A DNA stretch of 64,000 nt. Origin: Prochilodus magdalenae. Its lineage: Eukaryota; Chordata; Actinopteri; Characiformes; Prochilodontidae. A model generated the notes under the pieces. It searched no databases. It was not told the DNA's origin and saw only the letters and a list, made by a program, of their open reading frames with translations. The stretch spans positions 179,501 through 243,500 of the forward strand of contig JAMWET010005067.1 in assembly GCA_024036415.1 (NCBI GenBank), written 5' to 3'. This document shows, in pieces, positions 40,101-51,816 of this stretch (its first letter is position 1; each line of letters opens with the position of its first letter). The position numbers and the translations under genes were made by a program.

Positions 40101-43100
40101 TTAGTAAAAACTGAAGTTAAATTCAATAAGAACTGGATAATAGAGACCACTCTTTTTATATGCAGTGAAGTTACATAGTCACTCTGAAGCTGTGTTCATC
40201 TTTTTTTTTCTTTAAATCATTGATGTCTGTGCGGATGACAGAAGCTTTGGTTATTAAGTTGGAGTCATTATGTATAACTGACTGAGCAGAATGTAGCTCT
40301 AATGCGTTTTCTGATAAAATATCCTTTTCGGGCTTTGATCAAATTTTCTAATGCTTCATATGAAATTTGAATGTACAATTCAGGAATCTTTGGTCTAGGT
40401 CTAATTTCATGGTATTTGGCATTGTGACCTTAACAGATTCATAAAAATACTGCATACATTGAATCAGTGAAGAGACAATTTAGACATGACAGTTGACATG
40501 CCATTATGATCATGACAGATGTGCCCAACATTTAGGGGGCTTTTTAAAGAGAAGCCTGTCAAGAAAGATGAGCATGCCAGCAAATACATTTCACTTATGT
40601 CTCCTGTAATGGACTATTTGATGTTTAACATTTATTTTTACAGCACAGGTGTTTCAGATTGAGGTGCTGGAGAGCCACAGAGCTGCATAATTGTTCAAGC
40701 GTCCAGAACAAATGTGATTCAAATGATAAAGTCTTGTCACTGTAGCACCGTTAAAGTTTAGTGCTGTGAAAAGAGTAAGCAGGGCTTTAAGCTTTCATAT
40801 TCAGCTATTCAAAGCCTTATTCCAAAAATCTTCAAAAAATACAGCTTTGGAAATAAATAAGAGACCATTCCAGTTTCTTCTTAAATCAGCATCTCCACAT
40901 TTACAGCACATTCTTAGTAAGGAACAGAAGGTTCAGTTCTAGCTTTACTGGCAGATACAGTGAGAGTCTGGTTCATAAGAACAAGGCCAATCAGGAAACA
41001 CAGAGGACAACCCGGCTACAGACTGGCAGAGGGCAAAAAACACTCTCTACTGACCGTGATGAGGGCCACCTCATTCCAATGTCACTTAGCCACCGTAAGA
41101 TGACCTTAAGTGGCCTACAGAGAGACTGGCAAGCGGTGGCTGGGGTGAAATGCACAGCGAGCATGGCTAAAAACAGGCTTCTGGAGGCGTCATTAGTCAT
41201 TTTCTAAATAAACATATTGAAAATGCAATATTTTATGTGAAAATTGGCAGACATGTTTGCAGTAGTGTATAGAATCAAACAGAACTGCAAAATTTTGGTC
41301 AAACACAAACCCAGAGACTGTGAAACTAGAGAAATTGATCATTTTGAGGTGCTCTCTTAAGTTTTTCCAGAGCTGTATTTATGACATTAAAGTCACCCTT
41401 TAGCCATTATTAAATTTCTATGTTGGCTCCTTCTGTCTGGTATATTACTTCCACTAAAGCGCACAGAATGGCTAAAATCCATTACTCCAATGGCAGGCAT
41501 ACAGGAGATTTAATAAACCATCTACTATCATCTACTTCACACGTATTGAAGCAACAGCAGCCGTTAAGGAAATCAGCATGGTTCACGCTTATGTTTCAGA
41601 TGAATCATGTATTTACACCGACAGTAACACATTGGCTGTCTCTCTCATGCTCTCTCTCTCACATTCTGCCTCTCTCGCTCTGACAGGATCTGTCCACACT
41701 GGTGTGTGAAGTGTGTGTGTTGGTGTTTTCGGTGACAGACAGACGCAGTTTCCACCGCACAGCTCAACTCCGTCTCCTCCTCAGGGAAAACCAGCCCCAA
41801 ACGCCCATCATTCTTGTGGGCAACAAGAGTGACCTGGTCCGCTCCAGAGAGGTCACCACAGAAGGTATGTTCTATTTGACCCGTTCACTGTTTAGTTGAA
41901 AAGAGCTGAGAAAGTTGAGGGAATTGCCCATGTCAAGTGTCTCATCCATTAATCTAGATTATTTTTCCACTAATCCCATCCAAATGATAATTTCCTTAAC
42001 AAACAAAAAGACACACTATAACTGCAACATGCTGACTATTGTCAAAGCTGTTTGATTGTTTATGTGTAGACAGCATTACTGGCCAAGGAGCCTGTTTACA
42101 TCAAGTACAATTTAGTCTTGCATTGCCACTCAGCATGGCCAAGAACCACTTTCTACTGCAAGAACAGAATATTTAGTCAACATGCAAAACAACCAATCCC
42201 AGGCCTTTATTTATAATGACATGTAAAGACAGTGCATAACTATAACAACAAGAAGTATACACAGGGCTCACTGCCTGAACTACTGTTCGCTAGGTTGAAC
42301 ATAGCTGGAGCAACAAAACTTTGGTTCACGTTGGACCAGTGCCAAATGACACATTTTTCAAGTCCATGAAGGGTTGCGAATGGTTACCAAGCAGTAACCA
42401 TGGTGTTAGTAACATGTTTAGCTGGACCATTGAACCCGACCCAAGTCATGACAACACACCCCACATCAGTATAGAACGGCCAGTGTGCACAGTGTCTTGT
42501 TAACAACTAGGGTCTATGGCTTAATGTGGCCCACACAAACCCCATCAGCCCATATCCCATGGATTCTGATGAAGACTGCACAGATATCCATGTGGGGCCT
42601 CATGATTTGAATGTGGATGTGATTTCTTCCAAAATGGCTTGTCTGTTTGGACAGATAATTTTAGCCAGATGCTTCCAGTCCTGATCATTAAGCACCCATA
42701 GGCAGACACTGCGCTGTCCACTGTGGTTGGCAATGCCTTCCATGACGTATTCCCGGTAGACACGTGACATTGTGGATTGAGGAATCAGAAATAGAATGCC
42801 CTTTCCGTCTGACCCCTGCTTGAGATTTAGCATATGTACATGTATTCACCCCTTTTGCAGTGAAGCCCCTAAAAAGATCTGGTGCAACCAATTACCTTCA
42901 GAAGTCACATGCTTAGTGAAATGAAGTCCACCTGTGTGTCACATGATCTGTCAGTATATACACACATTTTCTGAAAGGCCCTGGAGGCTGCAACACCATT
43001 AAAAAAGAGGCACCACTAAAAAACAACACCATGAGAAGTGCAAGTCAGGGTTGGTTTATAAAAAAATATCCAAATATCTGATTATCCATTATTATCAAAT

Positions 43101-44950
43101 GCAAAGAGCATGGTACCACAACAAACCTGCCAAGAGAGGGCTGCCCACCAAAACTCTCAGACTGGGTAAGGAGGGCATCAGAGGGTTTCAGAGAGGCAGC
43201 ACAGAGACCAAAGGTGACCCAGAAGAAGCCACAGAGACTGGAGTATCTATCCATATGACCAAAATAAGCTGTACACTCCATAGAGCTGGGCTTTATTGAA
43301 AAAGTGGCCAGAAAAAAGCTTTTACTTACAGACAAACATAGGGAGACTCGTTTTGAGTTTGCCAAAAGTTACGTGTGAGTCATGTGGAACTCCCCAAATG
43401 TATGGAGAAAGGTGTTCTAGTCAGATAAGACCAAAACTGAACTTTTCATCCACCAAGAAAAACGCTATGTCTGGTGCAAAACCAACACATTTCATCACCC
43501 CAAGAACACCATCCCCACAGTGAAACATGGTGGTGGCAACATCATGCTGTGGGGATGTATTCTGTAGCAGGGCCTGAGAGACTGGTCTGAGTTGAGGGGA
43601 AGATGGATGGTGCTGAATACAGGGATATTCTTGAGCAATTCTTAAGGTTCACCGTTCAACAGGACAATGACCTGAAGCTTACTGCTAAAGCAACACTTGA
43701 GTGGTTTAAGGGAGAACTTGTAACTGTATTGTAATGGCTTAGTCAAAGCCCAGACCTTAAACCAATTGAGAATCTGTGGTCAGTGGAAACCATCTAACTT
43801 GAAGGAGCTGGAGCCATTTTGCCTTGAGGAATGGGCAAAAATCCCAGTGGCATTATGTGGCAAGCTCAGAGAGACTTATCCAAAGCGAATTGCAGCTGTA
43901 ATTGTCACAAAAAGTGGCTCTACAAAGTACTGACTTTAAGGGGGTGAATAGTTATGCACACTAAAGTTTTCTGTTATCCTATGTGTTGTTTGCTTCACAA
44001 TAAATAAAAAATTCTGTAATGTTCTGTAAATACAATTATTCAAATCCTCAAGTAATCCATCCATTTTTTGTCCATATTGCCCAGCCATAATATAATATAC
44101 TGTGTAGATTTTATCCCCATCACAAACATTCTTTATAGCAGTTGTATCCCAGAATTATTATATTCTCAAACAACAAACAATTCAAACAAAAAAACTAGCA
44201 AACAAGAAAGATGGCATTACTGTCTTAGTTTTAATGGATTTTGTAGTGCTGTAGTGTTTTTTGATGCTTTAATATATTATTGTGCATCAATATAAACATA
44301 GTACTCCTCTTATAAACATTGTTTTTGTATAGTTTTTTTTTAAATCAAGATAAGCCAGATTAGATTTCCATCCTATTATGTTAATCACCATAGTTTTTTA
44401 TACCAGAAAAACATTGCATAGCAGAAGGAACACAATCAAATAAAACATCATCTAAGCCCATAATCAGGACAGCACAATAACAAGAACAAAAGAGGCCCAC
44501 AAAACCAAGAGATTCCAAGAAACACAGATCATTTTTATACTGTTTATACTTGAAAGATCCTTGAAAGCTCATAAATGTAATAATGACAGAATATTGTGAA
44601 TAGCAGAGGTGTTTTAGAGGTTTGTGTGTCCTTCAGTAGATAAATGCATGTCTGTTGGCTGACAGCAGTTTCCTTCACCAATTTTCAGGTAGAGTACATA
44701 TTTAAATAGGGTTGTGCTTCCAGAGCCTGTGGCCAAGTGCCAAATTGCTTGAATGTGGATTCAATTCAGAGTCAAATTCTAAAAATGTCTGGGTGCAATT
44801 GTGCAAGCAGTTAGGTTGAGTATAGATTTTTCTCCAGTGCGACCTTTAAATTTGTGCACTGCGCTTCCATCCCAAATGTCTTTATTCTGTATATAGGCGG
44901 TAAGCAGTTCTTGCTCTCTTCCTGCCCCTGCCTCTAATTTCCCCAAATGT

Positions 44951-44993
<43 letters not shown>

Positions 44994-47900
44994 ATTTTTC
45001 TTTTTCTCTGTGGCTCTGCTGTCTGCCACTGAATGTCTCAGACTCTTAAAATTTTGCTCTTTCTCCTCCTCCTTTCTGTGGTGACTGGCAGTGTGTGTGT
45101 ATGTGGGTATGCGAGTGGCTGTATGCAGGAGGTTGTTTGTGCATGTGCATTTTCCTTTCAGTGTATGCATGTGTGTGTCCTGTGTGGGTCCCAGCTGGAG
45201 GAATGGGATGTTGGCAGATTTATGAAAGCAGAGATGAACGCTGGCAGAGAACAGCAGCATCCACTCTGTGTGGGAGGAGAGGAGGATGGGCTTTAGCATG
45301 AAACTATACACTCATGCTCACACAATTTTAGATTGCCCTCACTGGCGGCATTTTTATGCATCTTTATCCATCTTTAAAGACAAAAGCAATACGCAAAGAC
45401 TTTGGAAAAACTGGCACACATCTGCTCACCCGCACCCACTGTCTTTTAGGTCCTGTAAGTTTGTTGGTGTTGCGTAATCTCAGCTCTCTCTGCATGTGTG
45501 CATGCCTGCGGCGTGTTACATGGCATTTGGGGTTAATTGCATTCAGAGGTGTTGTTTAGAAACAGCAGTGCTCTCTCACTAGAGCTTATTTCGAACTCTA
45601 CATAAAATCCTTTTAAGGCCTATTCAGATTAGATTAGTATATCATAAGACGTCTGCAATCAATAATACGTCTTCTGAGTAATTAAAGATTAGTAATGAAT
45701 CACTGTGCATGTACATGTAAATATGCATAATGAGTGAGAAAAATAATGAATTCTTGAGCTGCTTTTACACTAAACGCAGTCTGCGCTGGCTGCTTTCGCT
45801 GCTCTGGCTTCTCATGTGTGTAGCAAGCTGCTTTCACAAAAGCCAGTTGGAGAGGAATCTGAGCAGCACCCTTTGATACAGCTAGTGGTTTTGTGTAGCT
45901 ACCAGACACACCTGCTGTTCTCCTATTGGTCAAGCCAAGGTGCCAGGGCATGTCATTTTACAATAGTTATACTCAGTGTTGTTTTACTTTATTATTGTCA
46001 TCTTTTTGGCACTTTCTTTTTTGTGTTTATTATGTCAGATACTTTACACTCTTTATAAAACTTACAATTACATGTCTAAAACTTATATGTGCACCATATA
46101 CACCATATGTGCAATAATTCCAGACAAAAGACTGGACAAAAGATAGCCCTTCTATTATCGGTTTTAGCTTTAATGCACACTCATTACCAACACTGTGGTT
46201 CAGGCGCATTTGTAGTTCAAAATTTGTATTTGGGCGGGAATTAAGACCAAAAAAGATATCACAATAAATTTCATGTCCATCAATATGGATAATTATCACA
46301 ATGAATTACCACTATAATAATAATAAATTATCAGTTAAAGTTTGCTAAAGGCTATTACAATCGGATTTCACTTATCTTATCACTTGCATTTGGTTGCGAG
46401 AAAACAGATTGATGATCACTCCACTACACAAAAATACCAACATATATTTGACATTTTAGTGATGTCAAAATTTTTTTTCCTATCAGGGCTCTCTAGGGAG
46501 CAGAAGTCTAATAATGGTCTGTATTGAACAGTTATTGTACCTTTGTTATATTTCTATTGGAGCGATAATCTCTGTATTTGGATATAAACATTATAACTTC
46601 TGAGACGTGAGAGTGAGGTTGAACAGCATCCTTAAGGCAAGGCGATGTTAATTATTGGAGGCATTTAAATGGCATTTTGAATTTGAGGCATGATAATGGG
46701 GCCTTGATTGGGCTCATTTGGGGTGAACATGCCAATCATACCGTTCAGCGGAACACTCTAGAATGCTGCTCGAAGTAATAGGCACGATGCATTATCTTGC
46801 TAGAATATCTCAACATTGTGGAAGTACATAAAGTCTGTTACAGGCTGCAAATGGTCACCAAGAAGTAAAGTGTAGCAGGAACCAGTCAATGACGTGTCTA
46901 GGCAGATTAGTGGACCCAAATCATGCCATGAAAATGAACCCCACATCACCATGGAACCACCAGCCTATACAGTGCCTTGGTTACACATGGGGTCTTCATT
47001 GAGTCTGTGCCGCTCAAACCCTGCCATCAGCCTGAAACAATTGCTACCATGAGTCATTTCTAGAGTCCAGTTAGCAACCTCATGAGACTGGGGGGTGGGG
47101 GCATGTGTCTGGTATTGTGGTGTTATTTAAGGCACTGTGGTGGCTCCTCTGCTCCCATATCCCATGAAACCTGAAAAACACAGAACTAACATGTAGGATA
47201 TTTTTGTGTATTTTAAATCACTTTGTACTTTTACTTAAGTGGAGGTCTAATGGAAGGATTTCTACGTTTACTGGAGGAATTGTTTGGCCAGTGTTCAACC
47301 GCACACAAGATAACATGCCAAAACTTGTAGGTATGGATGTTTCCAAGTTGTCCCCTCATGTATGGCCATAGTATAAGACCATATTATAGTCAATTTATCA
47401 ATTAATCAATAATCATACTGCTATCCATGACTTCGGGTATGTCAGTGTAGTTGCAACTTGGTATCTGGTGTCTTCTGAGCTTTTCAAAGGCTTTTTTGTT
47501 CTGTGTTGCTACAGGAACAGTAATTTTAGGGAAATGGTAGACCACTGCACTTTGCTGTATATAAGGCCCACCACCAGGACAACACTATCTTCTCTTTAAC
47601 TGCTCAGATAAAATATGAAAATACTGGTATTGAATAATGAAGGAGAAACATGTAGCTATATATTAAGAGGCATAATGTTAGCACTGCTAACACAGTGGGA
47701 TTAATCCCCAGTTTAGTTTTGCATTGATGTTTTTCATGTCGGTAATGGAGGATTTAACATACATTATTAACAACATTTTGAGTAGGTAATTGCTTTTCAG
47801 CTGTGCTAAGGGGTGTGGGGCTTATTCTGCACCCTGCATGGCTTTATTATACTGGCATGGCTTTGTAGAAGAAATGGATCATTTGTCAGCTAGAGTGGTC

Positions 47901-50900
47901 CAGCACTAAGCTGAGGAGCAGTTAAACTGCTTTCTTTGGAGTGATGGATCTCCATCCAATAGTTTTGGGATTGCTTGCTAATGTTCTTGTGGGGGGATGC
48001 AAACAAAATATCCACAGCTATGTTCCAACATCTTGGGTAAAGCCGTCTCAAAGGAGTAGATTTTGATACAGCAGCAAAAAAGGTGACATATTTGCTATTA
48101 ATGGGCAGAAATATAGTGGATGAGCACACTTGTGGACATCTAGTGTAATAACTAATTTAGATAAAAGAACCAGAGGAGTCTGGGATATTTAAATACCACC
48201 TCCTCCTTCCTCTGATACTGCCTCCAGGGTTATTTCAGACTTGGTCAGTGGGGAAAAACCGCTGTTAATTACAAATACAGGGAAAAATAATCATAGTGCA
48301 GGCTGTAGAAAAAAAATGAAAAACATCAAAAATCGCTTTATAATTGCTTCTTGGCACCCTGACTCAAAATTAAAATTAAGTCATGGTGTGCCTGCAGAGC
48401 AGCCTTTTTTTTCCAGAATGAGTCAACATCTGCCTGGAAAATCACATGCATCAGGATAGGGCTAGTTTGGTAAAGAACAGTAGGCAATTAAGCCTATAAT
48501 TTTCTCGGTGGAGGAGGGGGAAAAACACTGACATGACCCGTCTAGATGGAGATAAAATCACAGACTAGCACCTTAGAAAAGGGGAACATGAGCCCATGTC
48601 AATTTAATTTTAAACAGGCTTTAGCTGGAGAGACTTCCGACATTTCATTTCTCTTTGTATCTACCATCGGGGACGGATCACGCTTTAATTAATGGATAAG
48701 GTTTTAATTGCTGCCAATTAGGGAAATTACCGTTTTTGTGGAAGAACATAATCTGTTCCCATTAGATTATCAGATCGGCACTGCAATCTCTCTTTCCCTC
48801 CCACTCCCTCCCTCTCATTCTCTTTCTCTCTGCTTCTGAGACTTTTCAGGAGATGTCTTGAGAAGCGTGTGTGTATATATGTGTGTCCAGGTGTAGGTGA
48901 AGTTCCATAATGAGGTTTTTCATCTGGAGAGGCAGGTATCAGTTACACTGCTCTCTGTGTAATGTTTGCAGGCCAAGGTGAGGATGACTCATACACAGAG
49001 AGGGTGGAAGAGAGGGAGAGAGGGAAAAAGAAATTGAGAGAGACAGAGAGAGAGTGCAAAGCAGAACTGAAGACAATGTACTCTGTGACCCACCCTGAAC
49101 CACAGTAATGAGTCGGCTTATTTTCTCTCTTCTCCATCTCCTCCCTCCTTCCTCCTTTTTCTCTTCCGTCTGTGTTTACACCACTAGGTCTGGCTTTTGT
49201 TATTTTCACTCTTCCCCTTTTTAATTTTATTAGAGTTCTATTTACAGAGGCCACCAGGGAATTGAGAAATTGTTTTAACTGTATTATGACACAGATTTTA
49301 ATAATAACGAAACTACGGATACAGCTAGAGTAAAAATATTGCATGTTATTAATTTGTGATATTTTTGCATTTTATTGCTTAGGAATAAGAGCAAACTATT
49401 ACGTGAAGTACTCCATTTTAGATAAGCATGATGTTACTGTCGGAAACAAAGCTTTGCGTATTTGTTTTTGTTTTATATGGTTTGAAACTGCCGGCTGCTC
49501 TTGATTAGTTCTGATTGCTTAGTTCTCATGATGTATGGACCAAATATGAACGATACAAAAATAGTCAAATACATCTCGTTGTATCTAAACTAATGATTTG
49601 TAGTGCTGACACAACTGCTGGACTGAGAGTAGTCCTCCAACCAAAAATATCAATTTAACTGTGTCCTATAGGCAGAGTCCTGTGCAGACATTGATGAAGG
49701 ACTAGAGGATAGCTGTGCAGTTGAGGTACCATCTCTGACTGTACCTCTACAGGCTGGACCAAGACAGAGATTGTGCACATGATGTCACAGTTGGCACATT
49801 TCACTTCTTTTACACCTACTGAGTGGCAGATAGACTGAGCAGCAGCATCTGTGTTCAGCCGCCATGTTAGCTGTCCTAACATTATTCCTCATAATAAACC
49901 GTCACATAATCAGCTCTGCTTCCTCATTATTCACCACCAGCACTGTAATAATGTCTCTGAGCAGTATTTATTAACATTAACACAGGGAGGTAATAAGAGC
50001 AGATGGTGGAGTGGTAGTGGTGGGCCTCATATAAGGAAAAGTGTGGTGGTCTACCACAACCTAAAAGTATGGTCCTGACTTAATGTACAAATAGATTCAG
50101 CAAGAGATCTTTTTACAGATTTCCAACAACTAAGACAAAGAAAATTGCAATTGTAGTTTGTCAAGCATTACATTCCTTAAAATGTATTAGCTTATATTGT
50201 TGATTTGTATCTGGACAAATATTACTATGCAAAGCCCAACATAATTACATTCTGCTTTTATTTAACACATCAGATATGCTATGCTAAAGCTTCAGCTTTG
50301 AGGCTCTCAAGGACACCATTCATAAAGGCATGTAATACCATTGTCAGTGGAAGTTTAATTACATTTCAGTGATTTGTATAATTTATTCAAACATTAAAAA
50401 TTGTCATAATGGTTCAAAAACTACTTTTTGTTTTTTGATTTCAATATTTTATTTTATTTTTCTTTCGGATAAAATAGAACATTAAATAGTGGCATTGCAA
50501 AGCATAAACTTTTGAAATGTCCCCTGCTCATAGTCTTATGAATGCCTTTGAAAAACTTGAATTTTCTGGTTTTCTTTATTTAGAGATATTAAACGGGGAA
50601 TTTTTAAAAATGACTTAATTTAATCATACAAACAAAGCCGTTTTTAGTGGTTTGATGTCTAATCATTTGTTGTAGAGAAACTTTCTCTGATTTCTGGTCA
50701 GTGGTGGTGATGGGAGCCACGAGTTGTGATATCTACTGCACAAATATATGAACCTTAGTTTTCCAAAAAAGCCAGTGATGCCACATGTGTCATCTGACAT
50801 TTACTATGCAGTAAGTAGGTAAAACAGCAGTAAATCTGCGCCTTGAAAGAGTGTAAAAATTATATTTATCTCAAATGATTATGTGAAAATGGATGTAAAA

Positions 50901-51607
50901 CAACGTCTCAGGTGTAACAAAGAGGTGGATGCCTAGTTCCTGTCACCACTGTAAACAATTCAGACCCTTTCTCTTGAATAAATAGAATAATGCTTCAGAT
51001 TAAAACACTCTGAATAACCTGTTAAATTATGAATTCCTATCAAACTATGCAGAAATTAAACTATTCTTCTTTAAATGCTAGCTGGATTTAAACTAGTACA
51101 GTCAACTGAACGTATCTAGCATTTCCTTATCTTTTCCTTGTTTGGCTTGTTTGGTAGTTTTGGGTATTGTAATCTAATAAATCATAAGAAAATGATATCA
51201 AAAGTAATTTTATTTAAACAGGTGTGTTCTTTTCATGATCAGAATTTGTCCTATCAGCAGTTTGTATCAAGCTCTTGGAAATCTTTTTTCTGTCTCTCTT
51301 TTTCTCAGAGGCTCGTTCCAGCGCCGCTTTGTATGAATCTCCGTATCTGGAGCTGTCCGCCTCTCTGGACCACGGCACCACAGAGCTCCTGGAGCTGGCA
51401 GTGCGGGCAGCACGAGGCGAGAGCTTTGGGGCTCTAGGGGCTGGCGGGGGAGAGGGGGCGTCTGGAGGCCGCCGCGAGAGCCTGACCACACGAGCCAAGC
51501 GCTTTCTCGCCAGCTTGGTGCCACGCTACCCGCGCGAAAAGGAACGCGAGAGTGGCAAGTTCTTCAGGCAGAAGTCTCGCTCCTGTCACGATCTTGGAGC
51601 TCTGTGA
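30897..51607 (+). CDS. rem2: RGK-family small GTPase, Rem2 type, four coding exons
   Basis: Coding exons are 30897-31197, 31947-32020, 41687-41864 and 51309-51607, with consistent phases (1, 0, 1), giving 283 residues. RGK proteins (Rad, Gem, Rem, Rem2) restrain high-voltage calcium channels through the beta subunit. Rem2 also shapes dendrites and synapses. Seen here: [15 protein letters not shown] (10-24), matching human Rem2 RRRGSMPVPYKHQLRR; P-loop [10 protein letters not shown] (73-82); DNW at 121-123 in place of the Ras Dxx[10 protein letters not shown] (139-147); NKSD (171-174); SAS (201-203); and the Rem2-like tail [19 protein letters not shown] with [15 protein letters not shown]. There is no CAAX box, as in all RGK proteins. 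Differences: the usual DxWE is DNWR, the stretch after it is about 8 residues shorter than in human, and the human N-terminal extension is missing. A fish-specific Rem2-like paralogue is possible. Confidence 0.85.
31947..32020 (+). CDS. rem2: rem2 second coding exon
   Basis: 74 bp. It encodes [20 protein letters not shown] then DNWRQ, bounded by tcttgtag and CAG/gtgaga. The exon end after Gln matches the position of human ..DIWEQ. Confidence 0.9.
32468..33012 (+). mobile_element. Tc1-like element, family D copy 3, decayed
   Basis: The sequence parallels 22012-22766 in reverse complement. Shared words include catggagtgactcagaatgg and ggaggt..cgtgctcag, along with the region encoding CENI and NLY. 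The 3' part stops where a LINE begins at about 33013. No open transposase remains. Confidence 0.7.
33013..34060 (-). mobile_element. 5'-truncated LINE (L2/Rex-like) with reverse transcriptase C-terminus
   Basis: On the minus strand, 33286-34057 encodes the end of a non-LTR retrotransposon reverse transcriptase in several frames. Visible pieces are [20 protein letters not shown] (typically followed by a variant of DFRR), [20 protein letters not shown], and [20 protein letters not shown] ahead of [15 protein letters not shown], a tail shared by fish L2/CR1-like elements. The 3' UTR lies at 33013-33285 and its end reads caagtagtttttatttcagc on the plus strand, the usual terminus of such elements. 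About three frameshifts and loss of the 5' two-thirds make it a dead copy. The exact clade (L2 or Rex1/Babar) is uncertain. Confidence 0.85.
36950..37570 (-). mobile_element. Tc1-like element, family D copy 2, decayed
   Basis: Plus-strand words ggaaggaagataaa, gtttagactgatatg, atgcagctt, ctccaccaagacaaaagc and attctgagtcactcca match 22012-22766 in order and orientation. The minus-strand frame has multiple stops. Terminal repeats are poorly preserved. Confidence 0.75.
37757..39195 (+). mobile_element. Tc1 element of a second long-TIR family, internally deleted
   Basis: Terminal inverted repeats of about 200 bp start cagtggggtgcaaaagtttg at 37757 and close with its counterpart at 39195. TA flanks lie at 37755-37756 and 39196-39197. 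The length is 1439 bp, short because the 3' end of the transposase is missing. The TIRs are more diverged from each other than in the element at 29117, so this insertion is older. Confidence 0.92.
38150..38900 (+). pseudogene. Tc1 transposase remnant lacking the catalytic Glu region
   Basis: Successive frames encode the HTH domain ([20 protein letters not shown]), a middle part ([20 protein letters not shown]) and the first catalytic Asp block ([12 protein letters not shown]) with [20 protein letters not shown]. The second Asp block (..QQDNDPKH..) is reached only by a frameshift near 38870. Sequence after it, including the NPIENLW-type Glu block, is deleted. At least one in-frame stop and two frameshifts are present. 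Confidence 0.88.
40842..41375 (+). mobile_element. Short Tc1-like derivative, family B copy 2
   Basis: Ends cagctttggaaa (40842) and tttccagagctg (to 41375) form inverted repeats with TA flanks at 40840-40841 and 41376-41377. The plus strand keeps an uninterrupted transposase fragment. It contains [13 protein letters not shown], then EGHLIPMSL and [20 protein letters not shown] with RLLEA, matching the end of the HTH domain and the linker of Tc1-type transposases. The catalytic domain is missing. Confidence 0.85.
41687..41864 (+). CDS. rem2: rem2 third coding exon
   Basis: 178 bp bounded by ctgacag and GAA-G/gtatgt. It encodes residues 126-184, with FSVTDRRSF and the guanine-specificity motif NKSD, closely matching human Rem2 in [17 protein letters not shown]. 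Confidence 0.93.
42300..42840 (-). mobile_element. Tc1-like remnant, minus strand
   Basis: The minus strand keeps a HTH fragment, [20 protein letters not shown], like the STVSRVYREY motif of a Tc1 subfamily, and a decayed continuation. The plus-strand phrase ccccacatcagtatagaacg parallels one in the remnant near 46920. No terminal repeats were found. Confidence 0.65.
42841..44020 (+). mobile_element. Tc1-like element with decayed transposase
   Basis: The left end (tattcaccccttttgcagtg) and right end (gggggtgaatagttatgcac) form a short inverted match around caccccc/gggtga. Plus-strand pieces follow the Tc1 order: the paired-domain stretch (GYKKISK-like at 43050), SDKTKTELF for the first Asp block (43420), [10 protein letters not shown] (43530), QQDND for the second Asp (about 43660), and [14 protein letters not shown] for the Glu (about 43740). 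Many frameshifts and stops mark it as dead. Confidence 0.85.
44953..44994. repeat. (CT)n microsatellite
   Basis: About 20 CT units with one ta interruption. Confidence 0.9.
46740..47060 (-). mobile_element. Tc1-like remnant
   Basis: The stretch reads like the minus strand of a decayed Tc1 catalytic region. It contains gcattatcttgctagaat, tcatgccatgaaaatgaacc and ccccacatcaccatggaacc, the last close to the phrase at 42457 onward. There is no open frame and no clear ends. Confidence 0.5.
48540..48800. promoter_or_regulatory. Candidate non-coding regulatory element in rem2 intron
   Basis: This stretch is unlike the surrounding repeats. It concentrates homeodomain-type words: ctttaattaatggataagg, ttttaattgctgccaattag, and a perfect inverted repeat ataatct / agattat (48748-48754 and 48764-48770) with a 9-bp spacer. 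TAATCT/AGATTA cores suit K50 homeodomains of the Otx/Crx type. Whether it is conserved cannot be judged from one sequence. Confidence 0.3.
51309..51607 (+). CDS. rem2: rem2 last coding exon
   Basis: 299 bp from the tttctcag acceptor to TGA. It encodes the end of the G domain (LELSASLDH) and a GC-rich linker with Gly runs. It then gives the basic RGK tail [19 protein letters not shown] and the C-terminal [10 protein letters not shown], which in this family binds calmodulin, phosphoinositides and 14-3-3 proteins. GC content is clearly higher than in the flanks. Confidence 0.95.
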
Positions 51608-51810
51608 TCAAGGGACCGAAAGAGAGGAACAAAGCGATGTGAGAGATGAAGATCAGCAATTCTTAACTAGCAGCAGTGGATAATTTGGAAAGAAAAAGAA
51701 ACTGATTAGAATTCTTGATTGTTGTGGAGGTGTTCAGAGCAGTATAGAAAAATTCATGAAATACAACATGAAATATCAACATGAAATTAAAAAAAACATA
51801 GAAAAAGACA

Positions 51811-51816
51811 AATAAA
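51811..51816 (+). terminator. rem2: Candidate rem2 poly(A) signal
   Basis: AATAAA 204 bp after the stop codon. Another AATAAA lies at 52065-52070. Confidence 0.5.

Larger units (their letters stand above)
32021..41686 (+). other. rem2: rem2 intron between second and third coding exons
   Basis: About 9.7 kb containing a decayed Tc1 (32468-33012), a LINE (33013-34060), another decayed Tc1 (36950-37570), a Tc1 pseudo-element (37757-39195) and a short Tc1 derivative (40842-41375). The stretches 34061-36940 and 39200-40840 are AT-rich with no recognised content. Confidence 0.75.
41865..51308 (+). other. rem2: rem2 intron between third and fourth coding exons
   Basis: About 9.4 kb. It holds Tc1 remnants (42300-44020, 46740-47060), a (CT)n tract and a possible conserved element near 48.6-48.8 kb. 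The stretches 44030-44940, 45300-46730, 47070-48500 and 49400-51250 show nothing I can name. Confidence 0.75.

Noticed and set aside
45033..45296. An 87-codon plus-strand open frame with a signal-peptide-like start ([20 protein letters not shown]) and many Cys
   Set aside because: The Cys-rich part comes from GT-rich simple sequence read as Val-Cys. It is a single open frame inside a rem2 intron with no family match, so chance is the simpler explanation.
51214..51524. Minus-strand open frames over the last rem2 exon
   Set aside because: They are antisense shadows; the plus strand encodes the conserved RGK tail.
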